Source of the DNA: Byssochlamys sp. IMV 00236 | Taxonomy: Eukaryota > Ascomycota > Eurotiomycetes > Eurotiales > Thermoascaceae | Reading direction: 5' to 3' | Length of the DNA stretch: 64,000 nt | Assembly: GCA_001931875.2 (NCBI GenBank) | Contig: MSJH02000623.1 | Span: forward strand, 62,001-126,000 | Shown here: positions 1 to 10,756 of the stretch, piece by piece | How positions within the stretch are numbered: the stretch's first letter is position 1 | Layout: the number at the start of each line of letters is the position of its first letter | The notes under the pieces: generated by a model | The model's input: the letters and a program-made list of their open reading frames with translations, nothing else | Databases searched by the model: none | Told to the model about the DNA's origin: nothing | Translations under genes and position numbers: made by a program

Positions 1-1
1 G

Positions 2-1804
2 GCGGCTATCGGCGCGCTTTATGAATTCGACACGGCTGTCTCGAAAGATCTCAACGAATGCTCGAAGAAGTTGATCCAGATCTATCTCGAAGGAAGGAGA
101 AAGGCGGACATGTCAGCAGCCTTCAGCCGTGTCAACACCGCCAAGTCAGAACGCGACAATTCTGTTCTCAATACGCCCTTGTGGTTGGTGCAAGCGATGT
201 TGCTGAATGTCATCTACGGGCATACCTGCGGAAACAAGATCTCCGCGGATATCGCCAGCACCCACTGCGCCGCATTAGTTAGCCTTGCCCGAGCGGCAGA
301 GCTGACCCGTCATATCGAGCCAGAAAATCTGCCTCAAGACTATCTGGGCAGCGGTACCGTTAACAGTGAAGCTGAACTGCAGACTTCCGGCCCGCTCAAG
401 GAGAGAAAGGACTGGCTCGACTGGAAGATAGTGGAAGAGCGCAAACGAACCCTCTATGCCATCTTCACCCTGTCTAGTTTGCTGGTCTCCACCTACAATC
501 ATGCGCCTGCCCTAACGAACTCCGAGATCCGACTCGACCTGCCATGTGAGGAAGACTTGTGGGCTGCGGAATCGCCTCAGGCTTGGAAGAAGATGGGAGG
601 GAAGTCTGCAAAGAAGTCATGTTCCTTCTCATCTGCGCTCGCTACCCTTCTTACTGCCAGCCAACGGCAGCAGCAACCGTCCAACCCGGCCTTTGGTGGC
701 AACCATCAGTCAGGGGATCTAGGAGAGACCGATCTGAAGCCAAGCACTTTCGGTTGCATGATACTGATCCAGGCCCTGCACAACTATATCTGGGAGACGC
801 GCCAGAGACACATGGGACGCCAATGGACTGCGCAGGAGACCGAAGCCATGCAGGCACATATCGAGCCTGCTCTCAGGGCATGGCAGACTGCCTGGGCAAG
901 CAACCCTCTTCACAGTTTGGAGCGGCCGAACCCGTTTGGGGCAGGCCCTCTTTCCGCTGACAGTATTCCTCTTCTGGATCTTGCCTATGTTCGGTTATTT
1001 GTCAACTTGGGCAGAACCAAGGAAGCGTTCTGGCAAAGAGATTGGAATGCCATGGCAGACGAGCTTGCACGCGGCGCAGACATCATTCCGCAAGGCGACG
1101 AGAATGGCGCTGACGGTCAGAGAGATGAACTTGATTCTATGCGGTTTCACAGGGACTCGATTGCCGATCTGGGGGTGGAAGATCTCAACCTCTCCAAGAC
1201 CCCGACGCAAGATCAGCCCATGCACGGCTATTCAGCGGGCCACCAACGGTCAGGTGACTCGAGACGCGAGAAGCACTTGCGGAAGGCTGCTTTCTATGCA
1301 GCAGACTCCATTTGCATGTCGGACAGACTGGGAAATACGTTTGCCGAGTTCACTTCGAGAGAAATTCCCCTTCAGTGCGCAATGTGTTTGTTCGACTGTG
1401 CCCAGATCCTGGCTGAATGGATCACCACCGTGCAAGAACGTGTGGGACCATATTTGGGAGTTCTTGGAAGGGATGAAGTGGACTTGACCCAGGTTCCTGG
1501 TATAATGCTTCTGGAGGACGAAGACTGCAAGCTCATCGAAAAGATCAAAGAGATACTTTCTAGTATGGAAGGGAAAATGCAGCGCGAAGCCCAGACTCCT
1601 GGCTCTGTGCACGCCATGAGTGCTTTGCAGCGTATGCCGAGCGCTGTCGAGGGAGGATACGGCAGTAAGATCCTGATGGTTGCAGCCTATCTGTTCGATC
1701 GGGCTGCAGTTTGGCCAGTCCTCAAGCTTGTCGCTCGATCTCTTGAGACACAAGCCGTGATGATGAAAGAGCGTGCTCAGAGTTCCGTCGCAATTGGTCA
1801 CTAG
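2..1804 (+). CDS. Fungal-specific transcription factor, C-terminal part (cut by left edge)
   Basis: The frame is open from base 2 to a TAG at 1802-1804 and gives 600 residues with no start, so the N-terminus, including any zinc finger, lies outside the window. The visible part is a helical regulatory region of the Fungal_trans (middle homology) type. It has a run such as LWLVQAMLLNVIYG near the start, followed by further helices and low-complexity stretches. This layout occurs in C2H2 and Zn2Cys6 regulators. The helical region with a long tail reminds me of the C2H2 regulator AmdX, but I cannot confirm that without the DNA-binding domain. No intron is needed in the visible part. The first in-frame ATG is internal and should not be taken as a start. 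A nuclear role in transcription is inferred from the family; the regulated pathway is unknown. Confidence 0.7.
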   Translation, partial: AAIGALYEFDTAVSKDLNECSKKLIQIYLEGRRKADMSAAFSRVNTAKSERDNSVLNTPLWLVQAMLLNVIYGHTCGNKISADIASTHCAALVSLARAAELTRHIEPENLPQDYLGSGTVNSEAELQTSGPLKERKDWLDWKIVEERKRTLYAIFTLSSLLVSTYNHAPALTNSEIRLDLPCEEDLWAAESPQAWKKMGGKSAKKSCSFSSALATLLTASQRQQQPSNPAFGGNHQSGDLGETDLKPSTFGCMILIQALHNYIWETRQRHMGRQWTAQETEAMQAHIEPALRAWQTAWASNPLHSLERPNPFGAGPLSADSIPLLDLAYVRLFVNLGRTKEAFWQRDWNAMADELARGADIIPQGDENGADGQRDELDSMRFHRDSIADLGVEDLNLSKTPTQDQPMHGYSAGHQRSGDSRREKHLRKAAFYAADSICMSDRLGNTFAEFTSREIPLQCAMCLFDCAQILAEWITTVQERVGPYLGVLGRDEVDLTQVPGIMLLEDEDCKLIEKIKEILSSMEGKMQREAQTPGSVHAMSALQRMPSAVEGGYGSKILMVAAYLFDRAAVWPVLKLVARSLETQAVMMKERAQSSVAIGH

Positions 1805-3215
1805 CTTTGTCGATACTTCTCGTCTTATTTGCGCCGTTCTCCTCCACTTTATTTCATCCTTGGTTTTGAGACACCGCCTGGATGTCACCAGCGATACCCC
1901 GACAGATACCCATAGACGAAACGATCGGAATATTTTTTTCTGCTGTTATCAAGAAAAGAAAATCTGAATAAAACTTCAGTCGGAATGCGAGGATACGGTT
2001 CACCATTCCGTGTACGAGCGTCTGCTTTCGATTGGGAACTTTCCCTTCACTCTTCCCACGGGTGGGTATGGATTTTGTATATGCGAATATTGTTTTCTGC
2101 ACATGCGGTTACGACGTCACGGCCCGAAATTGAGTTTTATCTTTGCGATGTGTGGAGCAAAAGGCAAGATAAATGCAGGGTCGAAGACAACCACAAACAC
2201 AGCCTCTCTTGCCATTCCCCTAGTCGACCTTGATCCCTTCAACAGGCCATCGACTCTCACAGTCGCCCTTTGTCTTCCTGCCATTTACCTATGCGCTGTT
2301 CGATTCCGCTGAATCGGCGCAGATTTCCAAAAATTTCCACTCTTCCTGATCATATAAGGTGTTATTCTCCTTTCACTTTTTTTTTTTTTCAACGAGACAG
2401 ATCTGATAAATCGAACTCTGTCCTTGTTTTACTTTTCCACCAGAGGAGAAAAAGGACTTCGAGAAGTTGCTCCAACTCGCGCTTAGAATACCACTAAGCG
2501 TTTTGCCTCTGGGTCATTGGCTTGGTTTGGCTCTCTGGGTTTATTTCCATTTTTTTTTCTTTTTCATCTTATTTTTCTTTTGACAATGATGCGTCATGAT
2601 ACATGTACTTGCAAATGCATGTCTTGTTTTTGTATCTAGGGAAATGGAATGGAATGGACTGTGGAATCTAGTGTATTGTGTATTGTGTATTGTGCACTGT
2701 ATGTAGTAGACATCCTGCCTATGCGTAGCATCTATGTTGTTTTGACAGGTGTGATTGAATAGCTTCTTGAGTAGTTCCTAACGAAGGTTCTGGTAGTTCT
2801 AGATTGGACAAAGTTGGTCTCTGCGTCATAATTAAAGCAGAAAACTTAAATATCGTGGCTGGTTTATTTTTCTTTTTTTGTTTACAATATATATATGTAT
2901 AGTATACAATATAGTTACTAGTTTATAACAATTACTTTTTTTTTCGTGACAAAAAACTCCCTAGATAACACCAATGGGGTTTGATGGTTGGTTCTCGTAC
3001 CCCCTTCCCTTTTCGAAAAAAAAAGAAAAAAAAAAAAAAAAGAAAAGTCCAACGTGGAATGAGACGAGGGTAAAGGGGGAAAAAAAGAAGAGACTTCCTT
3101 TTTGTTCAGCATGGACAAGAATGTAGAAGTAGTAGAAGTAGAAGTATGTATGTACGTAATAAGTAGCATTGTTCTGCTTTCTTCTTTTTCCTCTTTCAAC
3201 CTAGATTTATTTAAC
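1805..3215. other. Intergenic spacer between convergent genes
   Basis: No convincing gene. It should hold the 3' ends of the left-hand transcription factor (plus) and utp8 (minus). Visible features are T tracts (about 2377-2390, 2551-2580), a short tandem of GTATTGT near 2672-2693, and an A-rich run at about 3018-3042. Small open frames here lack fungal start context or homology I can recognise. Confidence 0.7.
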
Positions 3216-6013
3216 TTACACAAGCAATCTCTCAAACGCATACTTGCCCATAGCTTTGCGGCGCAAGTAGCCGATCTCACGACTACTCCGCGTCTTGACC
3301 TCGCCGGTGGATTTCTTGACTTTCTTACGGCTGACGTCGCCGTGTCGGGTGGCTTTGAGGGATAAGGGAAGCATCTTGCCGCCAGCGTCGGGGTCGAGGA
3401 GGTCATCTTCGTCGGGAGGAGCGTAGGTGATGAGCTCGGCGCCGTTGAGGCGTTCGTGCTTCTCGCGCGGTGCGGGAGTTGGGGGGATTTCTTCGCCGGC
3501 GAGGTTGGTGGGGACGCTGGGGGTGACGACCGTGGAGGCGTAGCGGAGGAATTCGCGCAGGATGCCTTTCAGGTAGCTGGCTTCTTCGACGCCGGCGAGG
3601 GCGAAGGAGATTTCGGTCTTCATGTCGCCGATGAGGTCGAGTTCGTTGGCGAAGCCGGCGGCGGAGACCCAGCCGGATGGCCCGATGGCGTCCACGCAAG
3701 CGGATAGGAGGTCGATGATGGAGTCGAGGGTGAGGGAGGGAGAGACTTGGTGCGTGGCGAGCGGGATGGGAGGAGACTCGGTGAAGCGTGTAGTGTAACC
3801 GCCTGTCGCGAGGGAGATGCGAAGATGCTGGATGACGGAGAGGGTCTCCGTGTTGGAGAGAGTGGAACGGATAGATTTGATGACGTCGGGAATAGCGTGG
3901 AGATGGAGCTTGATGAGGGTGAGATTCAGACCCGTGAAGGCGTCCGTCAGAGCAGATTCGGGGCTGCGGGTGACTTGTTGAGAGGTAGAAGCACCTTCAA
4001 CGCCTTCCATCTCATCGGCTTCGTCCCGTGGTCCGTTCGTGATAGCTCGGGCTGGCTCATCAAGAGCGGCGAAGCGGGTGCGTACGACTTCGATGAACAT
4101 CTTCAGCGCGGCTGCCAACTCGTCTGTGCTCAGCTTCACCGGTCCTTGGAGGACTGATAGGAGAAGCTTGAGAGAGGGATCAAAGTCCACCAGAGAACGA
4201 ACGAATGAACCGCTCGGGAATGGTGGAAGGATGCGCGGCTTCGCGCACCGGCGGACGGCGATCTCGACGTTGTTCATCGATAGACGGCCCGAGTCGATTA
4301 GCCATTTGCATGTTTCGCTGGGCCAGAATGAAACTGCGAGTTTGGTGGTATCTCCACTCTCGCCAGAACGAGCGAAGAATAGTTTTGACAAGACAAGTAA
4401 TATCTTTTCCGGGTTGATGAAGCGATCCACCTGGGCGGTAAGATCAAAATATGACTTGACAGCCTTATCGAAGGCCTTTGTGTCCTTGTTCTGCGATGCG
4501 AGATCCAAGCTCTTTCTTAGTTTGTTCCACTTGTCGACCCCTTCTTGTCCATCCAGACCCAACAGCTCGAGATGCTCTTCTTGGTGTGCCCCTGTAGTAT
4601 CCCACACCGTAGCAGAGGATTTGAGACCGCGGCCAATGGCATCAATCAGCAGTCCATCTCTCTGGCGTTTGAGAGACTGTGCTGGAGCAGTGTGGGCCGA
4701 GCTCAGGTCGAAAGCAAGCAGGTTATTTCCCTTGGTAGCAACCGCGATTCCCAGTTTCGCAAAGTAGCTCACGAAGGCCACCGGGGACTTGTTAATGTCG
4801 ATTTTCGATGAGCCCTCAGACAAGACATCACCAATCGCAATGCTTCGCTGTATGGACTGGTACTGCGTATCGTACAGGGCGACCATCGACTGGCTGGCGC
4901 CAATCACACTATGCGGAGATATGCGAGTGACGGACGAGAATCTCTCATCTTCCAGAATGAACTGGGATGTCACAGTGGGCGTGTACTGGGACAGATCAAC
5001 GCTCAGGAAGCCCCTCTGGAATGAGAGGTTGAGACCCGCAGAGCCAGAGTGGAAGTTCCACTGCAAATTCTCCACGGCAAGTCCTTCGAGACCTTCGACC
5101 GCAGGGAGACTGGCGGTCGTGAGGTGTCGCAACTTCTGGCTTTCGTCCAGACTTAGGGCATCCGAACGGATACGGGCTGGCACTGAGAATATCTGGATTT
5201 TCACATCTTCCAGCGACAGCGTGTTGGTCCCAGCGGGGTATGAAACCAGGAGCAGCACGGAGGGTTCTTCAACCCCGTTACCCACTATATCACCGGACGC
5301 TAAAGCGGCCAGATCAGGGCGTCTCTTCAGAAGAGATTTCTTTGCATCCCCAAATTCGATCAGGAAGCCTGCACACACTTCACGAGCCGCGGAAGACTTG
5401 GCAATCTCGCTATGCTTGATGCTCCAGCGCTCCGTCTTGAGATCCGGCGAAAGTCTCCGCACACGTCCATCTTTGTGTACGGCCAGAACATCGAACGAGT
5501 CTTCCTCTTCACTTCCTTCGTCTGAAGCTGCTGGAAAAATGCCCAGGAATACTGTGGGGCTCTTCGAATCTTTCAGAGTGAACGAGGACGAAGAGATGTT
5601 AGGCGCGCTCGTCGCTGTGGCTCCCGACTCCTCGAAGAAAGCCTTGATCTGCTTCTCCGGACGTTCTACTGCACAGTAAGTCTGTCTGATGACTGTGGAC
5701 TTGTGCGTGAGCTTCCTGCGCACGGAGCATGGGCGACAAGAAAACGACGACTGCGGCGGGACTGCGTAGGAAGTAACGAGCTTGGGTGTTTGGACCTGTA
5801 CACTCTGTTCAGCACTAGTCGCATTACAGATGCGAACACCATACGCACATTATAGATGTTCAGCGCTTCGCCATCCACAGCCACGGCCACCTCATATCTC
5901 TTTCTTTTCCTCGCGTCGGACAAGCTATAGACTTCACCGATCTGGGTTTTGCCTGTCGAGCCCTGCAGCGGACGAGGCAATTGCGCCAGCACAGAGGGGG
6001 CCTGCAACTCCAT
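3216..6013 (-). CDS. utp8: Utp8 family protein, small-subunit processome (t-UTP/UtpA)
   Basis: Two exons: 6013-5849 and 5795-3216, with a 53-nt intron (5848-5796), giving 914 aa. The N-terminus carries YSLSDARKRKRYEVAVAVDG followed after the join by VQTPKLVTSYAVPPQSSF, the start of an Utp8-type beta-propeller. The middle is helical. The basic C-terminus ends in GYLRRKAMGKYAFERLLV, which is typical of fungal members. In yeast Utp8 belongs to the UtpA/t-UTP complex that links rDNA transcription with early 18S pre-rRNA processing in the nucleolus, and it is also linked to tRNA export. Two in-frame acceptors 9 nt apart (AG at 5805-5804 and 5797-5796) are possible; the downstream one restores the expected NVQTPKL join. 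It is divergent from elg1, with an RRPE-like box in between. Family call is fairly sure; exact role is inferred. Confidence 0.75.
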
Positions 6014-6482
6014 GGCGAATGCGGATGACCGTGGAACACAATAAGGTCAACTCCGATCTTCCCAAGTTGCTGTGCTGGAGTGCAGACTGTACTGCAAGAT
6101 GTCGACTGCCGTCGATAAAAAGCCCGCTGTATGCTTCTGAACAATGTTCTATCTCGAAAAAATTTGCGGGCATACATTACGCCGATATCCGGCGCCAAAC
6201 CTGATTGGGAGTGACAATACGCTAGTGCGGTTACAGCCGTGACGTAACTTACACGCCGGCAGGCTGCAAACCGCGGGTGGACGCGCTCACTTCGCGTCTC
6301 CCCGAGACATGTTCATTGATTTCCCGTTCATGGACGCAGCACCTGCCACTTGCTGTTGTATAACACCTTGCAGTTATATGCGTGAGGCGTTTGCCTATAT
6401 AGTTGTCTTCTGATTCAGATGATCGCCTCCACACCCTCATTTACACGTCAACGGTAACGGGGACTGAGCATGCGCTCACTCC
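6014..6482. promoter_or_regulatory. Shared divergent promoter of utp8 and elg1
   Basis: About 470 bp separate the two start codons, so both promoters must lie here. The stretch GAAAAAATTT at 6156-6165 sits about 145 bp upstream of utp8. It resembles the RRPE element (core AAAAATTT) known from ribosome-biogenesis promoters in fungi. I see no PAC element (GCGATGAG) beside it. No protein-coding ORF here is convincing. Confidence 0.5.
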
Positions 6483-9400
6483 ATGGCTTCTATAGCTGCA
6501 ACTAGGGTCATGGGTGAAGGAGAGCAGCGCACTATACACCCCTTTTTCACAAAGAGTTAGAAATCTCTAGGACTGCTGGCCGTCTTGTATACTGATTCGT
6601 GACAGATTATAATGCTGGCAGTCATCAATCCCAAAGCACAAACAGTTCAACATCGGGAGAAGAACCGCACGTTGTTGGAAACGCTACGACGAGCGGCAGC
6701 CCCGGCCAAACAACGCAGAATGGACCGGATACTTCAGGGCATCATGTCTATAGAGAAGGAAGTGCCAACCATGAAAGCTCCGATGAGATACGCAAGGAAC
6801 AATCCTCACTTCAGCAAATGCTACCGGTTGTACGCCCGATAGCCCCGCAAGGCACCACACTTGACGAAGATCCAAACTCGAGTCGAAGGAAGCGGAGGAA
6901 GACGGAGCCTTTGGAAGACTCGGTCTCCGTGCAGCCAGGGCTGGAACAATCCGGTCAGCTGGGGTTCGACAGCACGGACTCCAGAATCATCGCTGGGGCT
7001 GTCCACCATTCTGATCAAGGCTTGGGTCTGACCAATACCATCTCAGACTTGGAGAATGATGCTGGAACGTCTACATTGCAGGATGAACCATCGACAACAA
7101 CTGCCAGCTTGCCGACTACCCCTCCCAGGAAGACCTTGAAACTCAATGCCAATGGAAAGTTACTCAGCTCTCCCCCTGCAGACAATACGGACGTGAAGGG
7201 CCAGAAGAAAGGGGCCGGGAAACGCAAATCAATGCCTAAGAACAAAAAGAAGGGTCAGGAATCGAAGGTTGTGGTGATGAAATATGGTGCGGCCAAGAGT
7301 TCAAAGGAGGTGGTAGGCAATCTGATCAATACGATCTTGACTGGTGACCACAGGCACGTAACTTCTCACCACGTCAATGCCCCTACGAGCAAGGAGAAGC
7401 CTCAAAAGCCTACACACCCCTTCTTCCTCAGCAGATCGGTTCGCAAAACAGAACAATCGCCTGGGCCTACGTCCACGCAGCAGTCTTCGCGGACCGGTTC
7501 TCCTAGTGTCTCAGCGGATCGTCAATCAGAGAGAGCCCAGAAACTGTTCCCTCTATCCTCAAAGTCACCTTTCATAAAGGTCCCAGATCCTGTTGAGTCT
7601 CTATGGCCTCCTCAGCATTTCGCGCATGTTAGAGGTCTCGAAGGGGATACAAGTGAGCTGTTCAGTGACCGTTTAGACCCACAGTCAGACCGGAGGAAGG
7701 CAAAAACGTCTGTTGTAAGCATCGATGATTCGGATAATGTCCTCCTACGTAGGCTACGCAAGGCTCATAGATCGCCAACTGCCGTTGATCGAGCTGCTTT
7801 GCGGATACCGAAAAGGCACATCGTGAGTGGTACGGTTTTACAGAAAGCGATACAGAGCCAACTATCAGACTCTACTTCATCAACCCCTGGTCAGGTCAGA
7901 AACACACCGCCAAAAGCATGCCATCCCGCCATCAGCAGACTGAAGTCATCGATACGATCTACAATGACTCCCTTCGACAGAGGAGAGTGCGAGACTTTAC
8001 CATGGACCCAGAGACATGCTCCAGTTTGCGCAGAAGATGTCCTCCAGGTCGGACCAGAGGCGGTTATGCTGCGGGATTGGCTACGAAGACTCACGATCTC
8101 TGCGGTTGACAGGGGGCAGTCAGGTAGGGAGAACCAGAAGCCGAAGCAGGGAAAGGGAGAATCTGGTGGGAAGCGAGTAAAGCGGCGCAAACGGGCGGAA
8201 AAGCTAGACGAGTTCATTGTCTCGAGTAGCGATGAGGCATCGGAGATGGACGAGGTGACCGACCCTGAAGAGGACGAACTTGCCGGTGGTGTGACAGTCA
8301 ATTCGAAGAGGACCGTTATTAGAGCTGGAGATGTTCAGGGCCGTCCAAGAGAGAAGACACGGTTGACGAACGCGATATTGCTCAGCGGTCCGTCGGGATG
8401 TGGAAAGACGGCTTCTGTGTATGCCGTTGCGAAGGAACTAGATTTCGAGGTCTTCGAAATCAACGCCTCCAGCCGCAGAAGCGCACGAGACATGGTTGAA
8501 AGGGTTGGAGATATGACTCAAAACCACCTAGTTCACCGCCTCCATGAAGCAGAAGATGCGACCCAGCATGCCGAATTGGAAAGTGCAAAACAAAACAAAG
8601 TGAACAGTTTCTTCAAAGCTACTGCTACAAAAGCCAAGAAGACCAGTGAACGGGCAAAGGGAGACAAGAAGCGTGTAACAGAGACGCCTCCGAGGACTAC
8701 TCGCAGCCAGAAGCAATCGTTGATCCTCTTGGAAGAAGCCGATCTCCTTTTCGAAGAGGACAAGCAATTCTGGACCGGAGTTATAACTCTCATCAGCCAG
8801 TCGAAGCGTCCTATCATCATTACCTGCAACGATGAAAAGCTCATCCCTCTCGAGGATCTTTCCTTACACGCCATTCTGCGATATCGCATGCCTCCTCGGT
8901 CCCTTGCGGTAGACTACTTGCTCTTGGTGGCTGCGAATGAAGGCCACATGCTGAGCCGCGACGCCGTTGCAGACCTGTATTCCGTTTCCAAGCAGGACCT
9001 CCGAAGGTCTTTAACAGAGCTTGATTTCTGGTGTCAGATGGCGGTCGGCAGTGAGAAGTCTGGACTTGACTGGATAGTCGATCGATATCCCCCTGGACGT
9101 GATGTGGATTCCCGTGGCGATACTGTCCGGGCGATCAGTCTGAACACTTATCAACGTTTTATGGGCTGGTTCAGTCGCGATATAATCCTCGACAAGGACG
9201 AGCCTGATACGGAAATCGAATTGATGGCGGAAAGTCAAGCATGGTGGCAGCTCAGTATACAGGACTCAGAACAAATGGTCGATCCGTCGTCCTTCCAACT
9301 GGAGGACAGCGGGATGCAAGATGCGGAGGGCAAGGCCAACTTGATCTCCCTCGAATCGTTGCGTCGCATAGATGACGCAATAGAGATGAGGAGCGCCCTT

Positions 9401-10141
9401 GATATCCTCTGCTACCATAGCTCCTTGCAACCAAATGAGGACCATCTTGACACTTCCTGTCCGCCCATCACGGAAAAACAACGGACTGGTTACATCGAAG
9501 GTTACCCGCTATTGCAGGCAGACACCATGCCCGACTACACATGGCTTTCGACTAGTATTGGATCGACGCTTGATGTGCTCACGAGGAGGATCTACTACGG
9601 AGCGAGTTCCGACAGTGAAGACCTGACTGCGCGCAAGGTGTTGAAGAAAACCGGCCAGGTTCGGCCACCTTGTAGATCGACGCCGGAGCTTCTCGCGGCG
9701 TTCGAACCCATCATGCGGGCAGATAATGTCTTTCCTGCACCGACTGGACGTCTAGCGCCCTCCTTTGAGAACGGCACGGCCATCATCTACGAGGATCTGG
9801 CGCCGTATGTTCGCGCAATTGTGGCCTTTGACCTCCGCCTGGAGCGGTATCGAATGAAGCTCAGCGGTCTACTGTCCCAAGGAGGCAGTGGCGCGAAGAG
9901 GATGAGGAAGACGAGAGCCAGTAGAGCTGCGCTCGAAGGCGGCGACAAGGCGAATACGCGCAAAGAGCGATGGTTTCCGGCGGACGTGCAGCCCAGCCGG
10001 ATTCTTGCCACTGGAACCGAAGAGTGGCAGAGCGTGCTGGTCCAAAGCGGGCATTTCAACGTCGCGCCCATGGCAGCCGTGGGAGAAAGCAGGGAGTCTG
10101 TCGACACTGCGTCTGAGAGTTCGGGCGATGGTGGTTTCTAG
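6483..10141 (+). CDS. elg1: Elg1/ATAD5-type alternative clamp loader large subunit
   Basis: Two exons. Exon 1 runs from ATG 6510 (or the in-frame ATG at 6483) to 6555; a 50-nt intron spans 6556-6605 (GTTAGA..GTGACAG); exon 2 is 6606-10141. The product is 1193 aa (1202 from 6483). Without the first exon there is no ATG, because a TGA at 6593-6595 closes the frame just upstream of exon 2. The AAA+ core has Walker A GPSGCGKT near residue 610, then VFEINASSRRSARDMVE, then a Walker B-like LILLEEADLLFEED near residue 723. This is the ATAD5/Elg1 signature rather than Rfc1. The N-terminal third is basic and disordered, with HPFF motifs coded at 6537-6548 and 7415-7426. Elg1 pairs with Rfc2-5 and unloads PCNA, including SUMO-PCNA, from chromatin. 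It shares a promoter with utp8. Family assignment is strong; the start codon choice is open. Confidence 0.85.
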
Positions 10142-10756
10142 ATATACTAATATGAAGAAGAGCTGGGTCTATAGGCGTTGGATGTTGGTGCAATCTACGG
10201 CGTGAATTAGCGGGCTGTGTGTGTATTCAGCGGTGATATAATCCAAGTATGCGATGATAGCCTCCTGAGTGTACAGTACCATAGTAGCGTGGCTCATCTC
10301 TGTTTCCCATGAATATGAAACTATTTCAATAATCCCCAGGAATCAGAAACCACCATTGTAGGTCAAGCAGTATCAGCGTTCTTAGTTACCTTTTAGCGCC
10401 CCCTTGCTCGGCACTGCCGACGGACCCCAAAGCTTGCCGTCACTCATTCCAGCCTCTCTCGCTGTCATCGAAGCTGCCTGGCACCGCGTTCCATGCGTCC
10501 AATATCGGTCTGGACGGTTGGAGAATCTGCTCCATCTTCCGCATTCTTCCTGCTTGCAGCATTGATCTGTTATCGCGCAGCTGCTGGTTAGGTTGAGCTC
10601 CAGCTCGCGGCGTCGTTATTCCAAGGCATCTATCTCCACCCGTGACGCCAACAACAAGCTCTCTATCTCTCTATCTCCCTCGCCTTTCTGCGATCCTGCC
10701 CTCGCACGATCGCAACCCTCTCCAGCCAGCTACACTCGTCTCTTTTTTTTTCCCAA
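10142..10756. other. Intergenic: elg1 3' end and mvp1 promoter/5' leader
   Basis: No gene seen. The last 150 bp before the mvp1 ATG are pyrimidine-rich (CTCTCTATCTCTCTATCTCC at about 10660-10680 and a T run near 10743-10752), typical of fungal promoter or leader sequence just upstream of start codons. The plus-strand ORF from 10593 is a shadow overlapping mvp1. Confidence 0.6.

Noticed and set aside
4789..5679. 296-residue plus-strand ORF inside utp8
   Set aside because: Antisense shadow of utp8; no domain, low-complexity Ser/Arg content.
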